Source: Bacteroidota bacterium (GTDB lineage Bacteria > Bacteroidota > Bacteroidia > Chitinophagales > Saprospiraceae). Taken from it: a DNA stretch of 53,378 nucleotides. The translations under genes and the position numbers were made by a program. A model generated the notes under the pieces. That model saw only the letters and a program-made list of their open reading frames with translations. It had not been told where the DNA came from and searched no databases. Positions within the stretch are counted from its first letter, which is position 1, and the number at the start of each line of letters is the position of its first letter. The stretch is taken from positions 1 to 53,378 of the forward strand of contig JAKQLF010000024.1 of the NCBI GenBank assembly GCA_029567325.1, given 5' to 3'. Positions 40,457 through 48,471 of this stretch are shown here, piece by piece.

Positions 40457-42874
40457 TTAGTTTCTATCCTTATTTTGCAACAGGCGGAGATAATAAACAG
40501 CCCCCGCCGTGTTTTCTGGAAGTGCCTGGAACTTCACAACTATCTCTTCTTTTCCGTTTATAAAATCATTGGGGATGGGATATTCAATTTCTTGGAATCT
40601 GGATAGATTCCATCTTCCCGTGTTGTTTTCTGACTTCAATAGTTTGTCATCAATATAAATGTCAAACTTTCTACTTCCCCATTCGGCACCCCAGTATCTG
40701 ACCCTCAGGGTCAAATCTTTCTTGTTTTGGGTGTCCATTCTGTAACTAAAAAATCCACCACTTGCGGCTTCTCTCCAAAACTCATTGTGGTTGTTGCCCT
40801 TTCGTGATTTTTCTGATTGAAGTCCATGATCTACTTCTGGTTGTTGCTCACCTGGTGCAATGTAATCCACCGTCCTATTTTGAATGTCGATTTTTTCATT
40901 TTCGAGCTGTTTTAGCGAGTCCATATAAGATTGGTATTGACTTTGGTTTAAAACCATCCAATAAACCATGTATCGTGCGTCGTGAATTTTGTAGAACGGT
41001 TGTAGGTCCAAGGTTTTTGCATGGGTGAGTTGCACCTCTGCACCACTGCTGAGTTTATTATCTGAAATTTCTCTGATTAATTTGGTTTGATCATTGGCGA
41101 TGATGCTTGGGGCTTCGTCCAATGCTATTCGTTTGCCACTAGCAATATGTGCCCAACGTCCATCATCTGCTACCAAACCTTTTAAATCTTCATTGCTTGT
41201 CTTAGCACCCATCAAAATTGGACCTTGCATAAATGCCTGGTATTCAGGCACATTTGGCATAGTCTCCAAGGTATAATGCATTGGTAAGACAACTTCTAAA
41301 ACATCTCCCTTTTTCCATTTTCTTTGGATCGTTGCGTAATGATCCGGGCTTGCATCATAGTTTGTTTCAACGCCATTGACCAATATTTTGAACTCACTAT
41401 CTTTTACCCAATCTGGAATCCTCACTTTTAATGTAAAATTCTTTTTGGCTTGCTCGATCTGAATGGTGGATTTCTGTTCGTCTGGAAAATTGGTCTTTTG
41501 TTGGAGCATTACTCCCTTTTCCTTCCATTTTAGGCTTGAAGCTACAAATAGGTTTACATAAAGATTTTCATCCTGGTGCGTATAAATTACTTGATTGTAT
41601 TTTCCATGATTTTCCATTCCAGAACCCACACAACACCACATAGCCTCATTGGGCGCAGAATAAACTCTGTAATGTTGAGGTCTTACAGGAGTGAAATAAA
41701 CATAACCTCCATGTTCGGGATGTTGAGTGGAAAGTATGTGGTTGTATAGTGCTTTTTCGTAATAATCCATGTATTTGGCATGGGGTTTTGCTCTAAAAAG
41801 ATCTTCCGTCAATTTGAGCATATTGTATGTATTGCAAGACTCTGGACCTTCTACATCATCGATAAAATCTGTACACGCGTTTATGGACGGAAAAAATTCC
41901 CTTCTACTATTCCCGCCAAATGCCAATGATCGATTGTTTGTGACTGTATGCCAGAAAAATTCTGCTGCTGTTGCGAATTTTTCATTGGTGTCATTTTCTG
42001 CTATTCTTTGGAACCCTACTGCTTTGGGTACTTGGGTATTGGCGTGTTTGTTGTCCAAATTATCCACTTTGTTGGACATGGCGTCCAACAACATTTTATG
42101 AGAAAACCTTTTTGAGGCGACTAGGTATTTTTGATTGCCACTGATTTGATAAGCATCTGCCAGCACTTCGTTCATTCCACCATGTTCTGTATCCAACATG
42201 GCTTCCATTTGCACATCAGATAATTTGGAAGTAATGTGTATGGACCAGTCGCAGAATTTTAAAAATAGTTTTTTGGCATCCTTATTTCCGGTATAAATCC
42301 AAACATCACGCAAGCCCGCATACATTTTGTGTACATTGTACCAAGGCACCCAAGCCGATCTGTAAGCGGCAAAGTCACCCTCCATAAAAGTGCTCCAAAT
42401 CTTTTTGCTATTAGGAACACTTCCAATATAATCCCTACTCCAAACTTCGCCACGTTTGTCATTGGCCGCAGCGCATTTTTTGAGTTCAGACAACATATAG
42501 TCCATCCTTCGTTTGCATTCAGCATTGCCCGTCGCAGCATAGTTGATAGCCATTGCAGAAAGATAGTGGCCTCCAACGTGGCCATCCAATCCATCCCAAT
42601 TGGAAAATCCTTTAGCTTTTTCGGGTAACCCAGCTTCTTTGAGAAAAGGCGCCAACAACCTATCTACATCATATTTCAATAAATAATCGATGTTGAGATC
42701 TCTGGCGTGTTTGAAAGGACCTCCCGTCAGGACAACATCCTTTAGTGGAAAGGTATTTTGGTAAAGACTTGCTTGAGCTACTAATGTTTGAAAATTAATT
42801 CCAACCAAAAACGTGCTGAGAAGCAAACAGACAAATACTTTTTTGTCTAAAAATGGTGCTTTAACTTTGATCAT
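40457..42874 (-). CDS. GH127/GH146 beta-L-arabinofuranosidase (DUF1680)
   Basis: The 805-aa secreted protein leads the operon. Its DUF1680 (alpha/alpha)6-barrel is recognisable from PLKDVVLTGGPFKHARDLN, FSNWDGLDGHVGGHYLSAMA, VPWYNVHKMYAGLRD and DTEHGGMNEVLADAY. The cysteine sites used for zinc and catalysis in GH127/146 are present in EGPESCNTYNML and in AMWCCVGSGMENHGKY. A further C-terminal beta domain (about 680-805) resembles those attached to Bacteroides GH146 enzymes. These enzymes remove beta-linked L-arabinofuranose, which occurs in extensin, pectic side chains and some arabinoxylans. GH127 and GH146 cannot be separated from inspection alone. Confidence 0.87.
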   Translation of the reverse strand: MIKVKAPFLDKKVFVCLLLSTFLVGINFQTLVAQASLYQNTFPLKDVVLTGGPFKHARDLNIDYLLKYDVDRLLAPFLKEAGLPEKAKGFSNWDGLDGHVGGHYLSAMAINYAATGNAECKRRMDYMLSELKKCAAANDKRGEVWSRDYIGSVPNSKKIWSTFMEGDFAAYRSAWVPWYNVHKMYAGLRDVWIYTGNKDAKKLFLKFCDWSIHITSKLSDVQMEAMLDTEHGGMNEVLADAYQISGNQKYLVASKRFSHKMLLDAMSNKVDNLDNKHANTQVPKAVGFQRIAENDTNEKFATAAEFFWHTVTNNRSLAFGGNSRREFFPSINACTDFIDDVEGPESCNTYNMLKLTEDLFRAKPHAKYMDYYEKALYNHILSTQHPEHGGYVYFTPVRPQHYRVYSAPNEAMWCCVGSGMENHGKYNQVIYTHQDENLYVNLFVASSLKWKEKGVMLQQKTNFPDEQKSTIQIEQAKKNFTLKVRIPDWVKDSEFKILVNGVETNYDASPDHYATIQRKWKKGDVLEVVLPMHYTLETMPNVPEYQAFMQGPILMGAKTSNEDLKGLVADDGRWAHIASGKRIALDEAPSIIANDQTKLIREISDNKLSSGAEVQLTHAKTLDLQPFYKIHDARYMVYWMVLNQSQYQSYMDSLKQLENEKIDIQNRTVDYIAPGEQQPEVDHGLQSEKSRKGNNHNEFWREAASGGFFSYRMDTQNKKDLTLRVRYWGAEWGSRKFDIYIDDKLLKSENNTGRWNLSRFQEIEYPIPNDFINGKEEIVVKFQALPENTAGAVYYLRLLQNKDRN

Positions 42875-42990
42875 ACTACTATAAACTACGAATAATGCTC
42901 AATAATCGCTGAAATGAGCAGGTAAAAAAAGCTGATTTTCTTTTGGAAATTTCAGTCTTTGTCTACCTTTTTATCTTTTTAACGAATATT

Positions 42991-43009
42991 AAGTGTTTAA
43001 TATACACTT
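42991..43009. promoter_or_regulatory. Operator candidate at the start of the esterase/glycosidase operon
   Basis: AAGTGT (42991-42996) and ACACTT (43004-43009) are perfect arms around TTAATAT. It lies just past the -7 element, over the expected transcription start, where a repressor would act. No matching copy was found at the GH10 or GH29 genes. Confidence 0.45.
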
Positions 43010-43040
43010 CAAATATAGTCTACTTGGCATTAATATCAAA
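43010..43040 (-). promoter_or_regulatory. Promoter of the esterase/glycosidase operon
   Basis: On the minus strand TTTG (43040-43037), 19 bp, then TATATTTG (43017-43010) is an exact match to the Bacteroidota promoter form. The first gene starts at 42874, leaving a leader of roughly 130 nt. No other gene on this strand begins between. Confidence 0.65.
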
Positions 43041-43299
43041 GTAATGCGTATCATTTTACCAAACATACCTTTTAGGCGGTACATTTAATATGAATCTCCC
43101 TTTTAATATGAAATTGAAAGCTTTTGAAAGGAATTGATATTACATTTTGAAAGGTTTAACTATGCGCGTGAGAAATTATTCGTTGAAACCAATAGCTATC
43201 GGTAAGCGAAAATCCAGCTACACATGCAGGCACATTTGGTTTTTTGCCAAAAACAAAACCCAAACTAAAACAAAAAGAGCTTGAATTTTTGCGAACGCA

Positions 43300-43331
43300 T
43301 TGACGACAGAATTAAAAAAATTGTATTTTTG
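43300..43331 (+). promoter_or_regulatory. Promoter of the defence operon
   Basis: TTG (43300-43302), 21 bp, then TATTTTTG (43324-43331) fits the Bacteroidota consensus. The XRE regulator start is 29 bp downstream. The -7 element overlaps the operator that follows. Confidence 0.6.
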
Positions 43332-43346
43332 ACGAATCTGTCAAAA
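43327..43346. promoter_or_regulatory. XRE-type operator overlapping the defence promoter
   Basis: TTTTGAC (43327-43333) and GTCAAAA (43340-43346) are perfect 7-bp arms around GAATCT. The site covers the end of the -7 element and the expected transcription start. The first gene codes for a small XRE protein, so self-repression is likely. Confidence 0.6.
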
Positions 43347-43359
43347 CAATATAGACAAA

Positions 43360-43638
43360 ATGAATTTATTTGGAGAGTATTTAAGAAATAGACGAGAACA
43401 ACTAGGATTGCCTTTGAGAAAAGTTGCTGCTGAACTCGACATTGACACTTCTATTTTAAGCAAAATTGAACGAAATGAGAGAGTAGCGACAAAAGAAATG
43501 TTGCCAACCCTCGCTAAGACGTTAGAAGTTCAAGAAAAGGAAATACAAATTGAGTTTATCCAGTCGACTGTTTTATCAGAACTTGGAGACTTGGAGTTTT
43601 TGACTGATGGACTTATAAATGTATTGAAAAAATTATGA
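43360..43638 (+). CDS. Small XRE-family regulator (C-protein-like)
   Basis: This 92-aa protein is mostly a Cro/C1-type helix-turn-helix (about residues 4-62): YLRNRREQLGLPLRKVAAEL, then IDTSILSKIERNERVATKEM, then LPTLAKTLEV. A short helical C-terminus remains (residues 63-92), probably for dimerisation. Size and position match the controller proteins of restriction-modification systems, which delay or limit expression of toxic partners. A palindrome just upstream overlaps the promoter. The stop overlaps the ATG of the helicase gene by 4 bp (ATGA), so the regulator and helicase are translated from the same mRNA. Confidence 0.9.
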   Translation: MNLFGEYLRNRREQLGLPLRKVAAELDIDTSILSKIERNERVATKEMLPTLAKTLEVQEKEIQIEFIQSTVLSELGDLEFLTDGLINVLKKL

Positions 43639-46600
43639 GTACAAAATTTTTTACAAACGAAGAACAGAACACACTTCTAAAAAAAATTGAAGGAATTTTT
43701 AAACATAAAAATATCCACTTTCTAGATGCTTTAGTTGGGTATTTTAGAGCATCTGGATATTTTCAAATTAGAGAATTTGTAGAAATAGCCGAGGAAATAA
43801 GAATTCTTGTCGGAATCAATATTGATTCACTTGTTTATCAAGCCAGTCAACAAGGCCTTTTGTTTGACGGTGATGCTGAACGAGCACAAAGTGAATTTTT
43901 TCAACAAATAAAGAAGAATATTCAAGAAGCAGCATATGACAAAACTGTTGAGGGTGGAATGATTCAATTAATTAAAGACATTGTAACAGGAAAAGTAAAA
44001 ATTAAAATACATCCTAAGCAAAATATCCACGCCAAAATTTATATTTTTAGAGAAAAGGAAAAACACGACCATGGTTCAGGGTCCGTAATTACTGGTTCTA
44101 GTAACCTTACAGATGCAGGCCTATCAAAAAACTTTGAATTTAATGTCGAATTAAGAGATAATTCAGACATTGAATTTGCAACAAAAACGTTCGATAAACT
44201 TTGGGAGGAATCAGTTCCTGTAGATGAAGACAATATAGAAAAACTTAAGACCGAAACTTTCCTGAATGACAGTTTTACACCTTATGAAATATATATTAAA
44301 TTCTTGATAGAGTATTTTGGAAAAAGCATAGAATTTGACCCAAATTCTATTTCGGATTTGCCAAAGGGATTTAAAAAGCTTTCATATCAAATTGATGCGG
44401 TAAATGATGGATTTACCAAAATGATGAAGCATAATGGATTTTTTTTAGCAGATGTTGTTGGTCTTGGAAAAACTATTGTTTCTACACTTATTGCTAAAAA
44501 GTATTTCTATTCTAATGGTTTTCCTGAGCATCGTTCAAGGACACTAATTATTGTCCCTCCTGCTGTAAAAGAAAACTGGGTGGAAACAATAGAGAAGTTT
44601 AATCTGGACAACGTTAAAATTATTACCAATGGTAGTTTGCACAAAATCAAAGATGCCACAATATATGATTTAATCATTGTTGATGAAGCTCATAAATTTC
44701 GTTCTGATACTGCAGAAATGTATAATCAGTTACAAAAAATATGTAAAACGCCGACCAGGAGAATTTTACCTGAAGGAAGCAATGTCCCCAAACGAGTAAT
44801 TTTAGTTTCTGCGACTCCATTAAATAATAAACCCGAGGATATAGCCAACCAAGTTTATCTTTTTCAAGATAGTAAAGAATCAACACTAGAAACGGGCAAT
44901 CTTCAACACTTTTTCAGACAACAAATTGATGCATATAAGAAGCTGAAAGACGAACCGGAAATTTCTAAAGTACAAGCTGGGGTAAAAAAAGTATATGAGA
45001 AAATAAGAACCAAAGTGATTGAGCCATTAATAGTTCGTAGAACAAGAACTGATTTAAATGCTCATGACCTGTATTCAACAGATTTAATAAATCAAGGAAT
45101 TAAGTTTCCAAAAGTAAAACAGCCAAAGAAAATCCTTTATGTGCTTGATCCACAATTAGAGGACTTGTACGATAAAACCATCCATGTTTTAAGCCACGAA
45201 ACGCTCGGACTAAAGTATAATCGTTATCGCGCTATTGGATTTTTGAAACCACATAAAAAGATTAAATACAAACAAGCAGATATGATATCTGCCCAATTAG
45301 CCAAGATTATGAAAACGCTTTTGGTGAAAAGAATTGATAGCAGTTTTTATGCCTTTAAGCAATCTCTTTTCCGATTTATGAAAGCCACAGAAGCTATGGT
45401 AACAATGTTTGAAAATGGTCGCATTTTCATAGCCCCTAATTTGCCTGTTTCTGATATGATTAATGAAGGTAGAGAAGAAGAATTAATGGATTTGGTTTTG
45501 GAAAAATCGATTGAAGACCCAACCATTGACATTTGTGAACCTGATGATTTTGAATATGATTTCTTGACGGGATTACAAAACGATTTAAAACTACTTAAAG
45601 AATTATCAGCTGAATGGGAAAAAGTAAATGAAGACCCAAAATTGGAAGTGTTTGTTGAATATTTGAAAAACACACTTTTGAGCAAATCAATTAATCCACA
45701 ATCTAAATTGGTGGTTTTTTCTGAAAGTAAAGAAACTACTGAATATTTAGAAGGAGAATTAAAGAATCGCATCACAGAAAGTATTCTTTCGGTTGATAGC
45801 AAATCTCGCAAAGATAAAATGCCAACTGTACGTAAAAATTTTGACGCGAACTTGCCAAAAGCTGATCAAGAAGATAATTTCAGCATCATTCTTACAACAG
45901 AAGTGTTGGCTGAAGGAATCAACTTGCATCGTTCCAACGTGATTGTGAATTATGATACACCTTGGAACTCTACTCGATTAATGCAACGAATTGGGCGTGT
46001 TAACAGAATTGGTTCTACAGCTGATGAAGTTCATGTGTTTAACTTCTATCCAACCGCCAAAGTGAATAATGATATTGAATTGGAAAAAAAAGCAATTATG
46101 AAATTACAGTCTTTTCACGCTGCACTGGGAGAAGACAGCCAAATATATTCTCCTGATGAAGAAACTGAAACCTTTGGACTTTTCGACAAAGAAATGGAAG
46201 AGGAAAAGGACGAAAAATTGGCATATTTAATGATGATTCGTGATCTCAAAGAAAAAACACCTGGACTATTCAAGCAAATTAAAAATATGCCTTTCCGTGC
46301 AAGAGTAGGAAGAAAAAATAAAGACTTAAATCAAAGTACAATTTGTTATGTCAAAGATAGCAAACGTGATGCTTTCATTTTGGTAAGAGCAAATAAAGAA
46401 ACAGAAGAACTTACCTTTTTAGAAACGGTAAAAATATTTGAAGCAGAGGTTATAGAAAAAGCAACTGCTTTACACCCACAACACCACGAGCAAGTGCAAG
46501 CAGGAATATTACTTTTCTCTGATATATTGGAAAAGGAAAAGGCCAAAGATAAAAAGATTGATACCACACAAGGTCCAAACGAGAAAAAAGCAAATGCTTA

Positions 46601-46898
46601 TTTGGATGCAATACTCAATTTAAATTTGACCAATGAAGAAGAAAGAGCTTTAATCATCAAAGCTAAAGAAGCCATGAGGCAAGGGCGTTTTCAAAACCTA
46701 CAAAGAGACATCAACAAGTTTCAACGGGCTTTGAAAAAATTTCCTTTGAAACCAGCAGTCATTTTGGAAAAGGTCATTGAGATTCTCAAAGCCTATCCTT
46801 TGATAAATGAAGAAGACGCACAGGAATTTGAGAAGAAGATTGTAAGGGTTAAAACCTTGAATCCTGAAATTATTATTACAGAAAGTTTTACCGAATGA
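43635..46898 (+). CDS. PLD-nuclease-like / SNF2 helicase fusion protein
   Basis: The 1087-aa protein has an N-terminal phospholipase D-like domain (about 20-200), whose HKD-type site is visible as His132-x-Lys134 followed by GSSN at 154-157, as in PLD nucleases of the BfiI/Nuc kind. A long superfamily-2 SNF2 helicase follows. Walker A GLGKT is at 276-280, DEAH at 350-353, motif III SAT at 392-394, and motif VI QRIGRVNRIG starts at 784. A charged helical region ends the chain. The protein is likely an ATP-driven DNA translocase that carries its own nuclease. In DISARM, PLD (DrmC) and SNF2 (DrmD) functions come from separate genes. Here they are fused. The stop overlaps the next start (ATGAG). 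Confidence 0.9.
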   Translation: MSTKFFTNEEQNTLLKKIEGIFKHKNIHFLDALVGYFRASGYFQIREFVEIAEEIRILVGINIDSLVYQASQQGLLFDGDAERAQSEFFQQIKKNIQEAAYDKTVEGGMIQLIKDIVTGKVKIKIHPKQNIHAKIYIFREKEKHDHGSGSVITGSSNLTDAGLSKNFEFNVELRDNSDIEFATKTFDKLWEESVPVDEDNIEKLKTETFLNDSFTPYEIYIKFLIEYFGKSIEFDPNSISDLPKGFKKLSYQIDAVNDGFTKMMKHNGFFLADVVGLGKTIVSTLIAKKYFYSNGFPEHRSRTLIIVPPAVKENWVETIEKFNLDNVKIITNGSLHKIKDATIYDLIIVDEAHKFRSDTAEMYNQLQKICKTPTRRILPEGSNVPKRVILVSATPLNNKPEDIANQVYLFQDSKESTLETGNLQHFFRQQIDAYKKLKDEPEISKVQAGVKKVYEKIRTKVIEPLIVRRTRTDLNAHDLYSTDLINQGIKFPKVKQPKKILYVLDPQLEDLYDKTIHVLSHETLGLKYNRYRAIGFLKPHKKIKYKQADMISAQLAKIMKTLLVKRIDSSFYAFKQSLFRFMKATEAMVTMFENGRIFIAPNLPVSDMINEGREEELMDLVLEKSIEDPTIDICEPDDFEYDFLTGLQNDLKLLKELSAEWEKVNEDPKLEVFVEYLKNTLLSKSINPQSKLVVFSESKETTEYLEGELKNRITESILSVDSKSRKDKMPTVRKNFDANLPKADQEDNFSIILTTEVLAEGINLHRSNVIVNYDTPWNSTRLMQRIGRVNRIGSTADEVHVFNFYPTAKVNNDIELEKKAIMKLQSFHAALGEDSQIYSPDEETETFGLFDKEMEEEKDEKLAYLMMIRDLKEKTPGLFKQIKNMPFRARVGRKNKDLNQSTICYVKDSKRDAFILVRANKETEELTFLETVKIFEAEVIEKATALHPQHHEQVQAGILLFSDILEKEKAKDKKIDTTQGPNEKKANAYLDAILNLNLTNEEERALIIKAKEAMRQGRFQNLQRDINKFQRALKKFPLKPAVILEKVIEILKAYPLINEEDAQEFEKKIVRVKTLNPEIIITESFTE

Positions 46899-48241
46899 GT
46901 CACCCCAGAAAAGAACATCAAAATATAGAATGGAAAGAGTCCTGGCACAATGACTACTTCAAGTGGATTTGTGGTTTTGCCAATGCCCAAGGTGGTACTT
47001 TGTTTATCGGGATAGATGACAAAGGCAAACCTAAACATTTTGCTAATGCCAAAAAACTTTTAGAAGACTTGCCTAATCAAGTAAAAGATCTCTTGGGTTT
47101 GATGATAGATGTGAACTTTCATACAACAAATGGTGACGATTATTTGGAAATTATTGTTGAACCCTACCCTTTCCCCATCAGTTTAAGAGGTAAATACTAT
47201 TACAGGAGTGGGAGCACTTTGCAGGAATTAAAAGGTGTTCCTTTGAGTAAATTTCTATTGCAACGGCAGGGGAAAAAATGGGATGGTGTGCCTGTTCCTA
47301 ACGTTAAAGTGGATGAATTAAAAAACGACACCTTTGACTTTTTCCGAAAAAAAGCGAATAAAAGCAAAAGGCTTGAGCCAGATGATTTAGGAGGAACAAA
47401 TCAAGAACTATTAGAAAGCCTACAATTGTATTTGGAAGATGAAAAAATGCTTAAAAGAGCAGCCATTTTGCTTTTTCATCCAAAACCGGAGAAATATGTA
47501 ACAGGTGCTTACATAAAAATTGGCTATTTCGAAAACGAAGCAGATTTGATGTACCAAGATGAAATGCACGGAAACTTGTTTGAGCAAATTGAGCAAACTA
47601 TGGATTTACTCTTTACAAAATACATCAAAGCTCTAATTAGTTATGAAGGTATTTCTAGGATTGAAACTTATGAATATCCTAGAGAAGCCATTCGTGAAGC
47701 TTTGCTCAATGCTGTTGCACACAAAGATTATTCTGGTGGTGCTCCTATTCAGATTAAAGTTTACAAAGACCGAATATTGATTTGGAATGATGGGCAATTG
47801 CCCGATAATTGGACGGTCAGCAATCTGTTAAAGAAACACGCTTCAAAGCCCTATAACCCGGATATTGCGAACACCCTTTTTAGAAGTGGTTACATTGAAT
47901 CTTGGGGAAGGGGTATTGAGAAAATGATGAATTATTGTTTGGAGGCAGGAATTCCCGCACCCAAATATTCTTTTGAAGCTTCTGATTTCTTAGTTGAGTT
48001 CAGAAGAGATATTTATAATGAAGAGTTTTTGACGAACTTAGGACTGAATGAAAGGCAGATAAAAGCAGTTCTTTACACTAAAGAGAAGGGAAAAATCTCA
48101 AACAGTGATTATCAGGAAATAAATAGAGTTTCAAAACGAACAGCTACAAATGAACTAACGAAGTTGGTTGATTTATTTAAAGTACTTGTAAAGTCTGGAA
48201 CTATGGGAGCAGGAGTTTATTATGAAACAATGGGGCAATAA
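46895..48241 (+). CDS. AlbA_2/Schlafen-type DNA-binding and ATP-binding protein (RecG-like regulator family)
   Basis: The 448-aa protein starts with an AlbA_2 (Schlafen AlbA) domain: NIEWKESWHNDYFKWICGFANAQGG then FIGIDDKG. It continues to a GHKL-type ATPase domain with EALLNAVAHKDY (Asn272) and a GYIESWGRGI motif, and ends in a winged-helix segment (ERQIKAVLYTKEKGKISNSDYQEI). This layout is common in ATP-binding proteins often annotated as RecG-like or transcriptional regulators. Related domains occur in phage-defence proteins. It overlaps the helicase gene by 4 bp and so belongs to the operon. Its stop lies inside a run of ATGGGGCAA-type repeats, so the natural C-terminus may be longer. Role within the system is unknown. 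Confidence 0.83.
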   Translation: MSHPRKEHQNIEWKESWHNDYFKWICGFANAQGGTLFIGIDDKGKPKHFANAKKLLEDLPNQVKDLLGLMIDVNFHTTNGDDYLEIIVEPYPFPISLRGKYYYRSGSTLQELKGVPLSKFLLQRQGKKWDGVPVPNVKVDELKNDTFDFFRKKANKSKRLEPDDLGGTNQELLESLQLYLEDEKMLKRAAILLFHPKPEKYVTGAYIKIGYFENEADLMYQDEMHGNLFEQIEQTMDLLFTKYIKALISYEGISRIETYEYPREAIREALLNAVAHKDYSGGAPIQIKVYKDRILIWNDGQLPDNWTVSNLLKKHASKPYNPDIANTLFRSGYIESWGRGIEKMMNYCLEAGIPAPKYSFEASDFLVEFRRDIYNEEFLTNLGLNERQIKAVLYTKEKGKISNSDYQEINRVSKRTATNELTKLVDLFKVLVKSGTMGAGVYYETMGQ

Positions 48242-48286
48242 TGGGGCAAAAAGGGCACCAATGGGGCAATAATGGGGCAAAGAGAT
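48229..48286 (+). repeat. Short ATGGGGCA repeats at the end of the AlbA_2 gene
   Basis: ATGGGGCAATAATGGGGCAAA occurs as two neighbouring pairs, with an AGGGCACC unit between. Translating past the TAA in frame gives 24 more residues rich in Gly, Lys and Asp. Repeat slippage may move the stop codon between strains. Confidence 0.6.
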
Positions 48287-48327
48287 ACCAAACGAGACAA
48301 GAGCAGCAATTAAAAAAGGATTAAACA

Positions 48328-48468
48328 ATGGCCTCACAAAGTGCTCAAATATCATCGACAAAAATAGGGAACAGCAAAAAATGTTCTGATTATCAGCATT
48401 TTGTGAATTATATAAAAGGCTCACTGTGGGCTGATTGCACAGATTTTAAAGGGCTCAAAGCATTTTAA
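48328..48468 (+). CDS. Possible 46-aa protein between the AlbA_2 and methylase genes
   Basis: An ATG at 48328 opens a frame of 46 codons that ends 3 bp before the methylase ATG. It would be the only sequence in this 230-bp gap and would keep the operon tightly packed. The product contains KKCSDYQHFVNYIKGSLWADC and a short GLKAF end, with no signal peptide or known motif. It could be real and translationally coupled, or a chance frame. There is no homology evidence either way. Confidence 0.3.
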   Translation: MASQSAQISSTKIGNSKKCSDYQHFVNYIKGSLWADCTDFKGLKAF

Positions 48469-48471
48469 ACG

